In this document: positions 33,941-44,881 of the stretch, in pieces
Numbering within the stretch: the first letter of the stretch is position 1
How the letters are laid out: each line of letters starts with the position of its first letter
NCBI GenBank assembly: GCA_027579435.1
Contig: JANBPK010001070.1
Span: 1-64,000, forward strand
Length of the DNA stretch: 64,000 nucleotides
Direction: 5' to 3'
Origin: Candolleomyces eurysporus
Lineage: Eukaryota; Basidiomycota; Agaricomycetes; Agaricales; Psathyrellaceae
Program-made: the position numbers and the translations under genes
The notes under the pieces: generated by a model
The model's input: the letters and a program-made list of their open reading frames with translations, nothing else
Databases searched by the model: none
Told to the model about the DNA's origin: nothing

Positions 33941-34399
33941 AAGAATGCATCGACTGCCACCAGCTGCATATTCGCCAGCGCTGCACGTTTATGAAGATTG
34001 CCGCAGCCCCTTTCGTTTCCAACCCATAGACATATTAGACTGTCTAGAGGTGGGCCTCGAGAATGGACCGTTCTCTCGTGACAACAGGCCCCGTTTCTTG
34101 ACTTTGGAGATTTGCTCCAGTTGAATCCAAGTTCGGCGACCATCGTACCTATGGAGGCCTGCCTTCCAGGCACCTCACTTCTTGGGAGCCATTTTATGTA
34201 TATTCGACGTACTCGAGGTTTGTATCCATATACAACAAGTATTAGTTCCGCATTGCATATATGGCTGTGATCGTTTACTTTTTTNGCTCAACGGAGATTT
34301 GAATCGCATATGTACATTCTACACACTATTATACAATTAGGGTACCATAGATTATTTGCACGATGTAAATGATATCTCCAAATTGTTCGACTAAAATTA
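33941..34399. other. Intergenic
   Basis: About 460 bp separating copy C and the F-box gene, which end tail to tail. AT-rich around 34200-34400, with an N after a T run at 34285. No gene seen. Confidence 0.4.
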
Positions 34400-36145
34400 T
34401 TACATCATGCCCCGTCGCTCAAGTAAACTAATGACAGATCGAAAGGATATGACAACGGTCGTGAAGCGGCAGTTGGGAGAAGGAAAGTTACTCGACCGGA
34501 TAATCTCCATAAAATGAATAAGAAGAGGTAGAGCGGCGGGTTTGAACCCTGACCAGGCCCAACCGTTATCTTCGTCCGCCGAATATGAATGAGGTTTAGA
34601 GGCCTTTTTGACACTTTGTTGATGTACCATATAATCGATCCAATGGAATAGTCTTGACAGACGACGTTCGTCGTAGCAGTGCATGGTCCGATCCATCCAA
34701 CCATCAGCAGGACTCGTGGGGACAATGAGGGGAGGGGCGTTGCGGCCTTTATCCACAGAAGAAGTGAGGCGTTGAGTCATAACGTCGAGAGGGAGCTTTT
34801 GGAGGGGAACGTCTGTTGGAATCTTGGACAAACGTGGGTGTTGCTGCAAGTCGTCTCGGAATTGGGCCCGTGTTCCGGTGTAATAAGAGTATCTGAAGTC
34901 TCGTTTATAATTTTCCGGTGCTGAAAATGCCGCGTCTTTGATGACGCCTTCACCCCACGAAATGGAGTGGGCCTGCACTACGAATACTTCTTGGATGTGA
35001 GGTGCACCCTGAAGAAGCTTCTCGAGTGCGGAAGCGGCTCCCTTGGCTCTTCTGCCAGTACGCGTACGACTTTCAACAGCTGGAGCACCAGCCAACAGCC
35101 GTAGACTTTCCAGCTTGGGTGTGGAGATCATTGGGATGATGACCGTCGAGAATTGTAGGTCCGAGTCCTCCATTGTTAGAGTTAGCAGATTTTCGAGTCG
35201 TATTGTGATCGAAGGATTCGAAGTAACGCGAGAGCCGATGCCGCCTTGCCAATGAAGATGAGCCAGGCTCGAGGATGCGGCTCGAAGGATTGAAAGGACT
35301 TCACCGGCGCCTGCCCCGTCGCTTTCTGGAGAGTAGAGGTTGGACAAGACAAGTGTGGTGATGTGGTTCCATTTTAGTTTTGAAAGACCTGGCAAGCCAA
35401 TCGATTCCCGCATTCCGAAGAGGGTCAATTTGGAGAGTAAGGGAGGGAGTTGAGACTTGGATGGCCTGGTGCTGCGAGTGAAGACGGATCCAAATGGTAT
35501 TCCGGAGAAGGCCAAATCTGACCACCTATGCTTTTCGCCCCGAAGGACCCGCAGAAGTGGTGAAATGGCTTTGCGTCGATGCACATTCCAATGTGCTGGG
35601 TTAACATCAAGTGTCAATCCAGCGAGGATGAGGTGCAGTGAGATGCCAGCGGACCGTGGAAGGAAGATACGCTTCAACATATTCGAATAATGTTTGGAGG
35701 CGGCGCGGATCCATCGAGGGTTGGGCTCGAGGAGAGACTCTTGGGGGCTAATGACTGACGGGTTGACCATGGGGTCAAACTCAAAGTACAGTCGCTGCCA
35801 GAGCTGAGGTGTTGCCTCGACGATGGCCTTCCAGTTCTTGCATACAGCCTTGAGCGTATAGGCAGTGCTACAGCGCGAGTATTCTTCTACGTCCTCATTT
35901 GAGCCCCGCGGCCCTGCAGCGGGAGACATCTCGCTGTCTTTGACGGGTTTGCAGTGGAGGAAGAAGTCGATGTACTCATCCCCACAACAGTGAATGAAGA
36001 TCTCCTGGAGAATCTCTGTGGGGAACTCTCCAAAGCGCCCGCGACCACCTCTTGAAGGCAGAAAGGAACGGACCCTTCGAAGGACCTTGAGCATGAGCGC
36101 TGAATGATACGTCGTTAAAGAAAGATGAAAACCGCACGAAAACAT
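34400..36145 (-). CDS. F-box domain protein
   Basis: A single uninterrupted frame of 581 codons. The F-box is near the N-terminus: FGEFPTEILQEIFIHCC at about residues 38-54, completed after a short insert by LKAVCKNWKAIVEATPQLW. F-box proteins recruit substrates to SCF ubiquitin ligases through Skp1. The rest carries loosely repeated leucine-rich stretches (LSKLTLFGMRESIGLPGLS, LENLLTLTMEDSDLQF), usual in Agaricomycete F-box proteins, where the family is very large and mostly uncharacterised. The first ATG (36145) is used; a second at about 36095 (MLKVLRRVRSF) is also possible. No intron is needed. Confidence 0.85.
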   Translation of the reverse strand: MFSCGFHLSLTTYHSALMLKVLRRVRSFLPSRGGRGRFGEFPTEILQEIFIHCCGDEYIDFFLHCKPVKDSEMSPAAGPRGSNEDVEEYSRCSTAYTLKAVCKNWKAIVEATPQLWQRLYFEFDPMVNPSVISPQESLLEPNPRWIRAASKHYSNMLKRIFLPRSAGISLHLILAGLTLDVNPAHWNVHRRKAISPLLRVLRGEKHRWSDLAFSGIPFGSVFTRSTRPSKSQLPPLLSKLTLFGMRESIGLPGLSKLKWNHITTLVLSNLYSPESDGAGAGEVLSILRAASSSLAHLHWQGGIGSRVTSNPSITIRLENLLTLTMEDSDLQFSTVIIPMISTPKLESLRLLAGAPAVESRTRTGRRAKGAASALEKLLQGAPHIQEVFVVQAHSISWGEGVIKDAAFSAPENYKRDFRYSYYTGTRAQFRDDLQQHPRLSKIPTDVPLQKLPLDVMTQRLTSSVDKGRNAPPLIVPTSPADGWMDRTMHCYDERRLSRLFHWIDYMVHQQSVKKASKPHSYSADEDNGWAWSGFKPAALPLLIHFMEIIRSSNFPSPNCRFTTVVISFRSVISLLERRGMM

Positions 36146-36927
36146 ATTTGAATTTCAACTTTCTGTTCCGCCAACATTGTTGATCATTCCCACCATGGCC
36201 AGGCTAATCTTATCTGCGACGCTCATAAGCTCTTGACTGCTTGCACTTCCACTGCGACTCTCTCAGTGCTTTCCACTACGTTCTGTGCGCATTGAGCGGC
36301 AGGTTCGATCGGGGTACGCGATGTGGCGCTTGTTGGTGCTTTGACGCCCAGGGTTTTCTGGTCCCTTTCAAAACAACAGATCTCGTGGATTCTGCCAGAG
36401 ACCATATTGATGCAGTGAGCGAGTTGGTTGCCCTCGCGACTTTTCAAGCGGGGTCTTTCATGAGATGCAGAAACAGAAAATATCCACGAGATAGCTGCGC
36501 TCTGGGCTAGCCCTTTTCTGGTTCGCTTAATTTTCCGATCTGATCACTTTTAGGCCCTTGCGTCGCCAGTATCCTCGAGCGCTCCAAAGTATACTTGCAA
36601 AGACACATTGACCGACTCAGTTTCAGTTCAAACAAGATATATCAGCAATCGTAGGCTTGCCATGGTACGAGCAACTCAATTATTTGTCCTTGTTATAAGT
36701 GAAAGAGAGCGCGTGAGAACAACATGCCATCTACGTCATGACTAGTAGGTTATGCCAACCGCCAACCCTCCTCCGACTCGACCGACGCGTCCCAATCTCA
36801 AGGGTCGAATCTCCAATAGTTCTCCGAATCTCTTGAAAATAGGTCTTCAAACCTATAGCAGATCAAGATTGTGTCTTGAACTCGTCGGTTCAGCCGCTGA
36901 AGCTAGTATTAAGNTCGACCCTGAGGA
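36146..36927. other. Intergenic between F-box gene and TAF4
   Basis: A divergent promoter region of about 780 bp. An in-frame upstream ATG at 36752 exists, but the frame passes an N (36914) and shows no family similarity. I therefore place the TAF4 start at 36928. Confidence 0.4.
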
Positions 36928-38729
36928 ATGTCAACAAGTGCAGTCAAATCGGACCCTGACTCGGCTGCCTCAAACCAGGCCGCAACCACCACCACCACTT
37001 CCATTACCCCCATCACTACCACAGGATCCACCCCAGTATCGCTGCCCACCAACATGTCTGCGGGAACACCAGTGCAGACATATCCTTCGCCTGCACACGC
37101 ACAATGGGCCGCTTCTCGTGAGTAGTCNTTTCTATTTGTTTGGGATATCTTCTAACGAGACGATTGAAGAGATGGTCATTGACCCTCAACTTCAGCAACA
37201 ATCGGCCACAAGTGCAGCGACGACACANAGGCCACAGCACGCGGCGTATGTTGTTTCATCTTGCTCAAGGACCTTCAGTAGTAACAAAGGTTCAGGACAC
37301 CACAGGCGACGACGACNGCCGCCCAGACTGCACTAGCACAGTCATATTATTCCTACTATCCCCAGTACCAGTATTCATATTTGACGGCGGCAGCCCAACA
37401 GCATGCAGCATCGGCAGCCCATTCGCAAACTACGGCGGCAACAAGCCATGCACACACCCAAGCTGCTACACAACGAGCATCCTTCTCTGTTACTCCCACT
37501 CCCGCTACCCCTGCACCTGTTACCGCAGCTCAGGGTTACACACCTGCCCCTGCANCGGCAACATCTTTGACGGCTAACCAAGCTAACAATAATGCACTGG
37601 ACACAAGTGATATTGCCACTCTGAATGACGCGTTGGGAAGNGCTGGTGTTGACCTCAGGGTACGTCGTCCCATTACTCATGACATGTCTGGTTCTCATAA
37701 GTCTATCGCCAGGCCGAAGAAGAGTCCTTACANCGACATGATCTCCATATTCCCTCNCACCTTTCAACTACCAGCTCAATATACATCCAACGAACGTATG
37801 AAGATCGAAGTCGGAAACAACCTATCAAACCAATGTTCAACACCCAGACACTTGGTGCGACGATGCGCACTATCGGAACGCAGCACAAGGTNTCNAGAAT
37901 TCCCGAAGACTCNGTNAACTATCTCGCANTGGCACTNCGCGCACGTTTGCAAGATTTGATCATGGCTATGATTGAGGCCAGTCAGTATCGGAAGGATGCC
38001 CAGTTCGACAGGCCAGCCAGCATGTACGAGGCTTTACAGCCTGGCCAGGGGGACACCCAGACACCGATGTGGAGTATNTCGGTTAGGAGCGATGTGGCGA
38101 AACAGTTGGCAGTGCTGGAGCGGATAGAGAGGGAGGATGAGATGAGAATACGAAGAGAGAGGAAGGAGCGGTTAGAGATGGCAGCGCAGCACGCTGCCAA
38201 CCTCGCAGCTCAAGTGAGCGGTGGTGGCCTTGTCGCACCTGACGGAACTCTGAACCCCGGAGTGGCGAGCCTAGCTGGTACATCTACCGGAATGGGCGAC
38301 GATATGGATGGTCAGCCGAAAAAGAAGAAGAAGAAGGATGGACCTGGAGTGACGGCGAGGAATATGAGCGAGGACGTGCGGAAGAAGATGTCCAACGCTG
38401 TTGCGACGCAGGCTGCTGGTCTGGGCAAGTACTCTTGGATGACGGCTAGTGCTAGCGCTACACCTCAGGCCAAGAAACCNNNNGCTGCGTCCTCGACTCC
38501 TGCAGGCACTCCCGCAAAAGACGGCACAGGATCCGGTGGAGCCAGCTCTTGGGCGAGGCCATATGTGCCTAAGAAACCAACGGCGGCTCAAAGCGCAACT
38601 ACAACGACGACTCCGAATGCAGAAGAAGATCCAAACAAAATTGTTGTCACAATGAGAGACGCGATGTTCGTCATTGAAAAGGAGAGAGGTCATGGCGGGG
38701 GCAGGGGATCCGCCAAAGGGTGGAAGTGA
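36928..38729 (+). CDS. TAF4: Transcription initiation factor TFIID subunit 4 (TAF4)
   Basis: TAF4 is a core TFIID scaffold that pairs with TAF12 through a histone fold. The N-terminal half is Thr/Ser/Ala/Gln-rich low complexity (SYYSYYPQYQYSYLTAAAQ). The conserved C-terminal TAF4 domain follows: DIATLNDALGxAGVDLR, an intron (about 37660-37711), then YEDRSRKQP, TLGATMRTIGTQHKV, RIPEDSVNYLA and LRARLQDLIMAMIEA. It ends with the family-typical VTMRDAMFVIEKERGHGGG RG tail. A basic KKKKKKDG patch lies in between. The 5' exons are uncertain because Ns at 37128, 37228 and 37317 disturb them; dropping the N at 37317 restores the frame. Most Ns in the conserved domain fall at silent codon positions. 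Four consecutive Ns (38480-38483) hide part of the linker. Confidence 0.88.
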
Positions 38730-39058
38730 AAGATATACCTACATTGATAGTGTCTTCGCTTGCTAGTTCTTCNCTGTTTCTGTATCGTAGCTTGTAATCN
38801 TNNAAAGTCAAATGATTTTGCNCTTGCTGAAGATCGAACGGAGGACTGGCGNAGATGTCACGTGCCCGCCGCGATCCGGAGCCTTTGTGGGCGCGCCTTG
38901 AGGCAGCCTAGTCAGCTCCTTTCCCTTCTACCGTCACGATCCCCTCCAAACCCTGCTGCTTGATGACTTGAACGACATTGAAACCGAAATAATTTGACGT
39001 ATACCAGAACGAGAATCGTGAACGAAGAGAGGGAGACGCTGGTTAAAGGAGAAGAATA
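38730..39058. other. Short intergenic, TAF4 to NUP42
   Basis: About 330 bp holding the TAF4 3' UTR and NUP42 promoter. Several Ns (38773-38852). No gene. Confidence 0.4.
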
Positions 39059-41183
39059 ATGGTTCGTTGACCTGTTTGTCTAATTTACCGCTTGTTCCGT
39101 TCATACTGACTTCTCAGAACTTCTGTTCTTGCAGGCGATCTGCAGCTTCTACCTACGGGGACAATGCAAGTTTGGATCCAGCTGCAGGAATGAACATCCT
39201 GCCAATGTTCAGCCAGCCACCGGAGGAGGGCCGTTCGGAAGTGCGTTTGATATTGCTTCTGGTGCACATACTGGATAGGAAATGAAATGACTAACTACAT
39301 GTTAATAGGTCTGACATGGAATCGTGGCGATCAGAAGTTTACGCTGTTCACGTACGTCTTTCCTCGGATTTTCGAGTATGCAAGGTCTGATGGTCGATGG
39401 TATTTGCTACTTTCAGTCAGGACAGTATTAGAGAAGACATGACCAAGGAAAAGCCTATTTGGCCTTTATCCTCTTACGGACCAGCAAAATACGAACCTAC
39501 CATCGTGAAAGGCCTTGATCAATCTCCTGAGGAACTCAGAGTCAAAGCTGTATTGGCCAAGGCTTCTGGAACGGTTAACGACTATGCAAGTACCCCTTCT
39601 TCATTGAACGCGCTGAACAATCGACTCAACAATATCATATCTATAGATCGCGTATGAAGGGAGTCAAATCTCAGCAGCAGAAACGGCAATTTCGGTACGT
39701 TTGCCAACCCCAGACGTCGTTTTCCTAACACTAACCTTTCGTGTAGAATGTCCGAAACAGTGTTCCACAACTTTACAATGAGGCTAGGAAAGTGTCCAAC
39801 GTTGCTCCCCCAAATACTTCAACGGCTGGCAATGCTCCGAGCTCAGGAACCTCAGCCTTCGGAAATACATCGACAACGACTTCCGCCTTTGGCACGCCTG
39901 CACCTGCGAGCACCGCGACGTCGGTATTTGGAACGCCTGCATTTGGCGGTTCATCCAACTCTGTATTTGGGGCCCCCAAACCAGCGACCAATTCGGTGTT
40001 TGGAGCACCGTCGAATACCACGACGTCAGCCTTTGGTACACCTGCTACCGCCTCGGCGTTTGGAACACCAGCCAACAACAACACTCCTGCATCAGCCTTT
40101 GGAACGCCTTCCAACACCACTACTGCGTCAGCCTTCGGAACCCCGTCTAATACGACATCCGCGTTTGGCAATACAACGACGCCTTCAGCTTTTGGGAAGA
40201 CGGCATTCGGTTCGACGACGACGACGCCTTCAGCTTTTGGAAAGCCAGCATTTGGCCAGTCTGCATTCGGCCAGGCATCTACCACGCCTGGCAATAATAC
40301 GACTCCTTCAGTATTTGGACAAAGTGCATTTGGACAGACGTCGGCAACGCCTGCCAGCACGACCACGACGACATCAGCCTTTGGACAGCCTGCGTTTGGG
40401 CAGACATCCATGGGAGCGGGGGGACAAGGAGGGTCTTCCTTGATTAAGCAACCTACTGGGTTCGGAGCATTCGCCAATGCAGGGCCTAGTCCGTTTGGTG
40501 CTGGGGCCTCTACCACGACGCCTGCGGCTGGTCCTGGTCCGGGGGGTGGAGCGGGAGGTAGTGGCTTCTCGGCGTTTGCTAGCTCGCAACCAACTTCGTT
40601 TGCATCTGCGATTGGCAATGCAGGAGGCGGAGGTGGTGGTTCGGTCTTTGGACAGCCTTCGGCGTTTGGTACGCCAGCTGCGTCGAGTGCGTTTAGTGGA
40701 GGAAATACCACTACACCGTCTGCGTTCGGGACTCCTCAGAATGCGACTGCATCGGCATTTGGGAACCCGCAGAACACAGCCGCTTCTGTGTTCGGTCAAC
40801 CACAGCAAAATCCAGGGTCTTTCAACGGAGGGGCTACGAATCCTGGTGGAAGTGTCTTCGGCCAACCTTCCCAACCACAACCGGGTCTCTTTTCCGCATT
40901 CCGACAAAACGTTTCGGGTGCTTCGTCTATATCAACCAGCAGTTCGATGGCCCTGAGCACACCAGGAGGGTACAAGGCATTGGACTTTGACAAGGCGGTG
41001 TATAACTACAGGCCAGGTTTGGCGCCTCAGGACAGCAGTCTGCCGCCGAATTATACGCAGCTGTTGCCTGAGACGGCGATGGCGGCGTTCACGGCGGCCA
41101 AGTTTGAGTGGGGGAAGGTGCCGCAGTTTGTACCGCCAATAGAGGTTAGGGTGAAGCACGTTAGTCAGGCGTTGTTCTCGTAG
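39059..41183 (+). CDS. NUP42: CCCH zinc-finger FG-nucleoporin NUP42 (NUPL2/Rip1)
   Basis: NUP42 sits on the cytoplasmic face of the nuclear pore and helps Gle1/Dbp5 in mRNA export. Six exons: 39059-39061 (the start codon only), 39135-39240, 39309-39351, 39417-39585, 39647-39694 and 39747-41183, together 601 residues. Exon 2 gives AICSFYLRGQCKFGSSCRNE then H, a C-x7-C-x5-C-x3-H finger directly after Met, as in human NUPL2. Then come EKPIWPLSSYGPAKYEP and VRNSVPQLYNEARKVSNVAP, followed by a long FG region with dozens of AFGTP/SVFG units. The conserved C-terminal segment reads PNYTQLLPETAMAAFTAAKF then EWGKVPQFVPP. Intron 4 starts with GC rather than GT; no GT donor nearby keeps the frame. Confidence 0.92.
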
Positions 41184-43742
41184 GGAGAGCTGAGATGGGA
41201 AGAGGTGAGATGGGTAGGCGTCTGCTCGAGGCTCGAGTTGTATTGATACGTGTCTCTGTTCGTGACCATCTTGTATGTAGTATTCGATAGTCGGCTTGTA
41301 CTAGTCTATAGATCTTTGTCCACTCCCTTTGTCGTTCGGCGAATCATATTGGCTGGTAGCCCGGTACGTATTCGAAGTTTTCGTGTGTCTTTCTTTGTGT
41401 CCATTGGCTCGACCTTCAATCTGCCAAGCTTACTGTACCTCGTGGATTCTTATCCCAATAGGATGGTGTGAACTCTCTATGCTTGCCACCGGTTGGTTTA
41501 ACCAAACTTTTGCCGACCAATAATACATGCGAATCGAGTCCTATATGTCCGAATTATCAGATAGGGGAGTATTTTTCGGTACCGACACCACAACTGAGTT
41601 CTCGACTGAGGCGGAAGTACAGTATTGGGACGAAAATTCGCAAGCTCGGCGAACCTGAGGCGAACCTGAATCGAGTACGTGCACATCAGCCACGGGGACC
41701 GACCGCATGCCAGTTGTGGGCGCTTGTTTCATGGCCACGGGGGTCTTGTTGTGATCTTGTGGATTGGAATTAGTTATCACGCATCTCGATCTGGTAGAAA
41801 GATCTAGAGATGAGAAGACAGACAAGGAAACGACGTCAGAAGGTCTCTTACAGAGAGAGGTCGTCAAAGATAGCGCCCGGTGTGAAGGCTTGAGACTCCG
41901 CGGCGGCGTATGTGCCTTCAGCCACCGGCATCCACTTGGAAAGGCTCGCATGGTGGAGTGGGTCTTCCTAAACAACAAAGCATGAACGGTGACTCTCACG
42001 AGGAGTGGACGTAAAAGAGGGAGAACTAGAAGTAGGTGATAGCGATACGTATCAGAAACTGGCAGCATGGGATTGATACTGTCTCATCGAGAAGGAAGTC
42101 TGCGGGGGTCCGGAGCCGGCGGACATACACATACTTACCCCACATACACATTCATCTTTTTCGTGGCGTTCCAGAATAATTAGAAAGAGGGAGCACATGA
42201 AGCACATTCGGACACCCGGTCCACGATGAGCAAAGGGATAACGTTTTAGCATCTATATCCAATCAGGGAGGGGAGGCGTAGGTAAATGTGGCACAAAATT
42301 CACATCGTTTCTAGGGAACATTTGGGTGGTCGCATTTGCATACGAAACGTTTCTTCACCGCACCTGTAACGATCCACTGTATCGGGAGAAAGTAGCTCGA
42401 GTGAGAAGGGCGTCATCAGTTGATTACCGGTCGGTATGACCGCCGAGGAAGATCGTTGAAACGACTTGGAGAAAACGAAGGTGGGTGGAAAATATCTCAG
42501 GGAAGCAGGTGTGGATGTTCGGATTTGTTGCGGTGGGAGTAAGTATGCCGTTTACATCAGAGCGTAGGCGGTGAAAAGATAGAGTTCGGCGGTACGAGCA
42601 GCAAGGAATCCATATTAGGCCCTTGATATGAGGAGGTAGAAAGTCCAGACTCTAGACGATGTAGCATAGATCCAGGGTTTCCACAATATTTCCACTCAAA
42701 AGTCACACTGACAGTCACCTGAGTGCGGCGCTCAAGCCCGATGCGTCTACTGAGAGCCAGATATTCGGGAAGAATGGACCGCAAGCTTGTCAGGGTAGTG
42801 GTGTTCGTGGTAAGTAGATTTATCGATTTGGACGTTCGTAAGAGCTTCCCTTTTCTATTGTTTTTCATTCCTGGTGAGAGGATGGTGATAGCCTGCTAGA
42901 CAGTGGCCACATGAGTTGTGACCCACTCAAATCCAGACATAGTGGCACATCCAGACCGACAGTTTCGGACTGAATGCGATTAGTCACCACCAATTCGATG
43001 TGTGAAGGACGTTGCACGAGGTCGTCTAAGAGCCAGAGAGAGATTCGGCTACAGTAGCCTGGCATCTTCGAGGTGGAAGTAGTTGACAGCCAGCAGTTTG
43101 GGGCCTCAACGTCGTCAGTCATGCGGATTCCAAACATAGACTCGCTTTGAATTTTGTTTTAATGCGGTGCATGTGTGAACCATAAGGCAGCGGTGCTAGT
43201 AGGCAGCTACCGTTCGTTCACGAGATCAAGTACGGGAAAGGTTGGAGGCGGCCAGACAGAAAATAGAATTAAGGCATTTCCACAGCGGTCAATGTTCAGG
43301 ATGCAGTTGCCAACTTGGAGAGGGTGGTCGGATCTCGAGCTAAACTAGAACTAGAATCAATTCAGTCGTTTGAGGGCTTCCGCAAGAGGTTGCATGAGAT
43401 GTTGGACCAAGTGAGGCCGGAACCAAGTTTCCAGCAGATACGCGGCAGATTCAGTCTTGGATAGGCTCTGGAGGCGGCCTAGTCTGGCACATGCACTGCA
43501 CCACAGTTCTGTTATGATTTGTGAGCAGGAGCCCATATGTCACTCACCAATAGAAATGCGCTTAAACCGACATACGATGGACTTTGAACGGGATACGAGC
43601 GTTGAACTGACGACAATGGTGGTCGACGGCCAACCAATGGGCATCGGACTACCAAAAAGAGATGGGGAGTACCGTGGGAATAACGCGACCAAGGAAATAT
43701 TCCGCGCTCTGCAACGTCAAGAGCAGCCTCTGCGTCATCACC
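41184..43742. other. Long intergenic stretch
   Basis: About 2.6 kb between NUP42 and uL13m. Several ORFs of 75-175 codons occur on both strands, but none shows a motif, intron structure or composition that I can defend. A long non-coding RNA or untranslated leader cannot be excluded from sequence alone. Confidence 0.45.
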
Positions 43743-44445
43743 ATGTCTCAAGCCGTTGGAAATGTACGTGAATACGGAATTCATATGCGATTGAAGCTGA
43801 CTTGAAGAAGACTACACTAGCATATGCTCGGGCATGGCACCACGTCGACGCCTCTGAGCGCGTTCTCGGAAAGCTCGCGGAGCGAATCGCCCTGGTGCTT
43901 ATGGGCAAGCACAAGCCAGTATACGACCCCAGTGGTGAGTTCGAGTTTCTCGGTCCGGCTAATGCCATACTGAACGAGCGTTCTTCACGAAACAGTGGAC
44001 TGTGGTGACTATGTGGTTGTGACGAATGCCAGAAACATCAAGGTTACCGGCAAGAAGGAGGAGCAACTGCTTTACAGGAAACATACCATGTTCCCCGGAG
44101 GGTTGAAGGAGACACCGTATAAAGTGATGAAGGAGAAGCGGCCAGAAGAGGTGCGTTCAATTTGCTACTTTCGCCCTGGACTGCGTCGTATTGACGCATC
44201 CCAAACAACAGATCATNCGCCACGCTGTGTCTGGAATGTTGCCCAAGAACAAATTGCGGGACCGACGGCTTGAACGGCTAAAGGTGTTTTCTGGACACCG
44301 AATGGGCATTGTAGGCGGAAACATACTGAGGACATTCGAGGACGGAACGCTTCCTGAAAACTTCAACGTACACGAACCACAGACATCCAAAACGCTGAAG
44401 GCTCTCCGGGAAAAGCAGGAGCAGCAGAAGGCACAGGAAGCCTAG
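43743..44445 (+). CDS. MRPL23: Mitochondrial large-subunit ribosomal protein uL13m
   Basis: Component of the mitochondrial 54S subunit (MRPL13 in animals, Mrpl23 in yeast). Four exons (43743-43763, 43811-43934, 43996-44150, 44212-44445) give 177 residues. Exon 1 encodes only MSQAVGN. The L13 core reads [59 protein letters not shown], the signature [15 protein letters not shown], and then [20 protein letters not shown]. The N at 44217 is the wobble base of an Ile codon. The 47-bp first intron is short but has a CTGAC branch-like sequence. The C-terminal [15 protein letters not shown] is a charged helix extension. Confidence 0.94.
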
Positions 44446-44881
44446 GCCATAATTCTATCATATTACTGCATCGCTAATTATTAGATCCACTTGCACAATA
44501 CTATCTTTCATTCCGCATGAAATCTGGACCCACCTTGGACTGAGAAAACGGTGGCGCAAAGATTTCTCTTCATAAAACCTTTCCGACTCAACCGTGGCTT
44601 CGTGAAGGGCAAATGGTGTTAATCTGTCCCGCCATCCCTCCAGAAATCTTTTACCCTCGGTATAGACACTCAAGTTGTCAGCAACCCATTGAATATGGAG
44701 GATCAACCCCGGGGTATTTCGTCACGATTCATTCGAGAGGAGGGACCTACAGAGGCCTATCCCGGGCCCGCGTACATGCCCGTAGCGGTTGTCAAGAGCT
44801 CACAGAATGGGTCCCAAGATCGATCAACAGGGTTGATATTTGAGCGTAGGACTGCAGCTTTTAGGCATATCAGAAATGTGG
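44446..44881. other. Short convergent intergenic
   Basis: About 435 bp between two genes that end tail to tail. 3' UTRs are expected here; nothing else seen. Confidence 0.4.

Noticed and set aside
39773..40711. 312-codon minus-strand ORF opposite the NUP42 FG repeats
   Set aside because: A repeat-derived antisense frame (Pro/Asn/Ala/Val periodicity); the plus strand has the FG pattern and the full NUP42 exon structure.
41541..42068. 175-codon minus-strand ORF downstream of NUP42
   Set aside because: No recognisable segment, Ser/Thr/Pro scatter, and no supporting intron or promoter signals.
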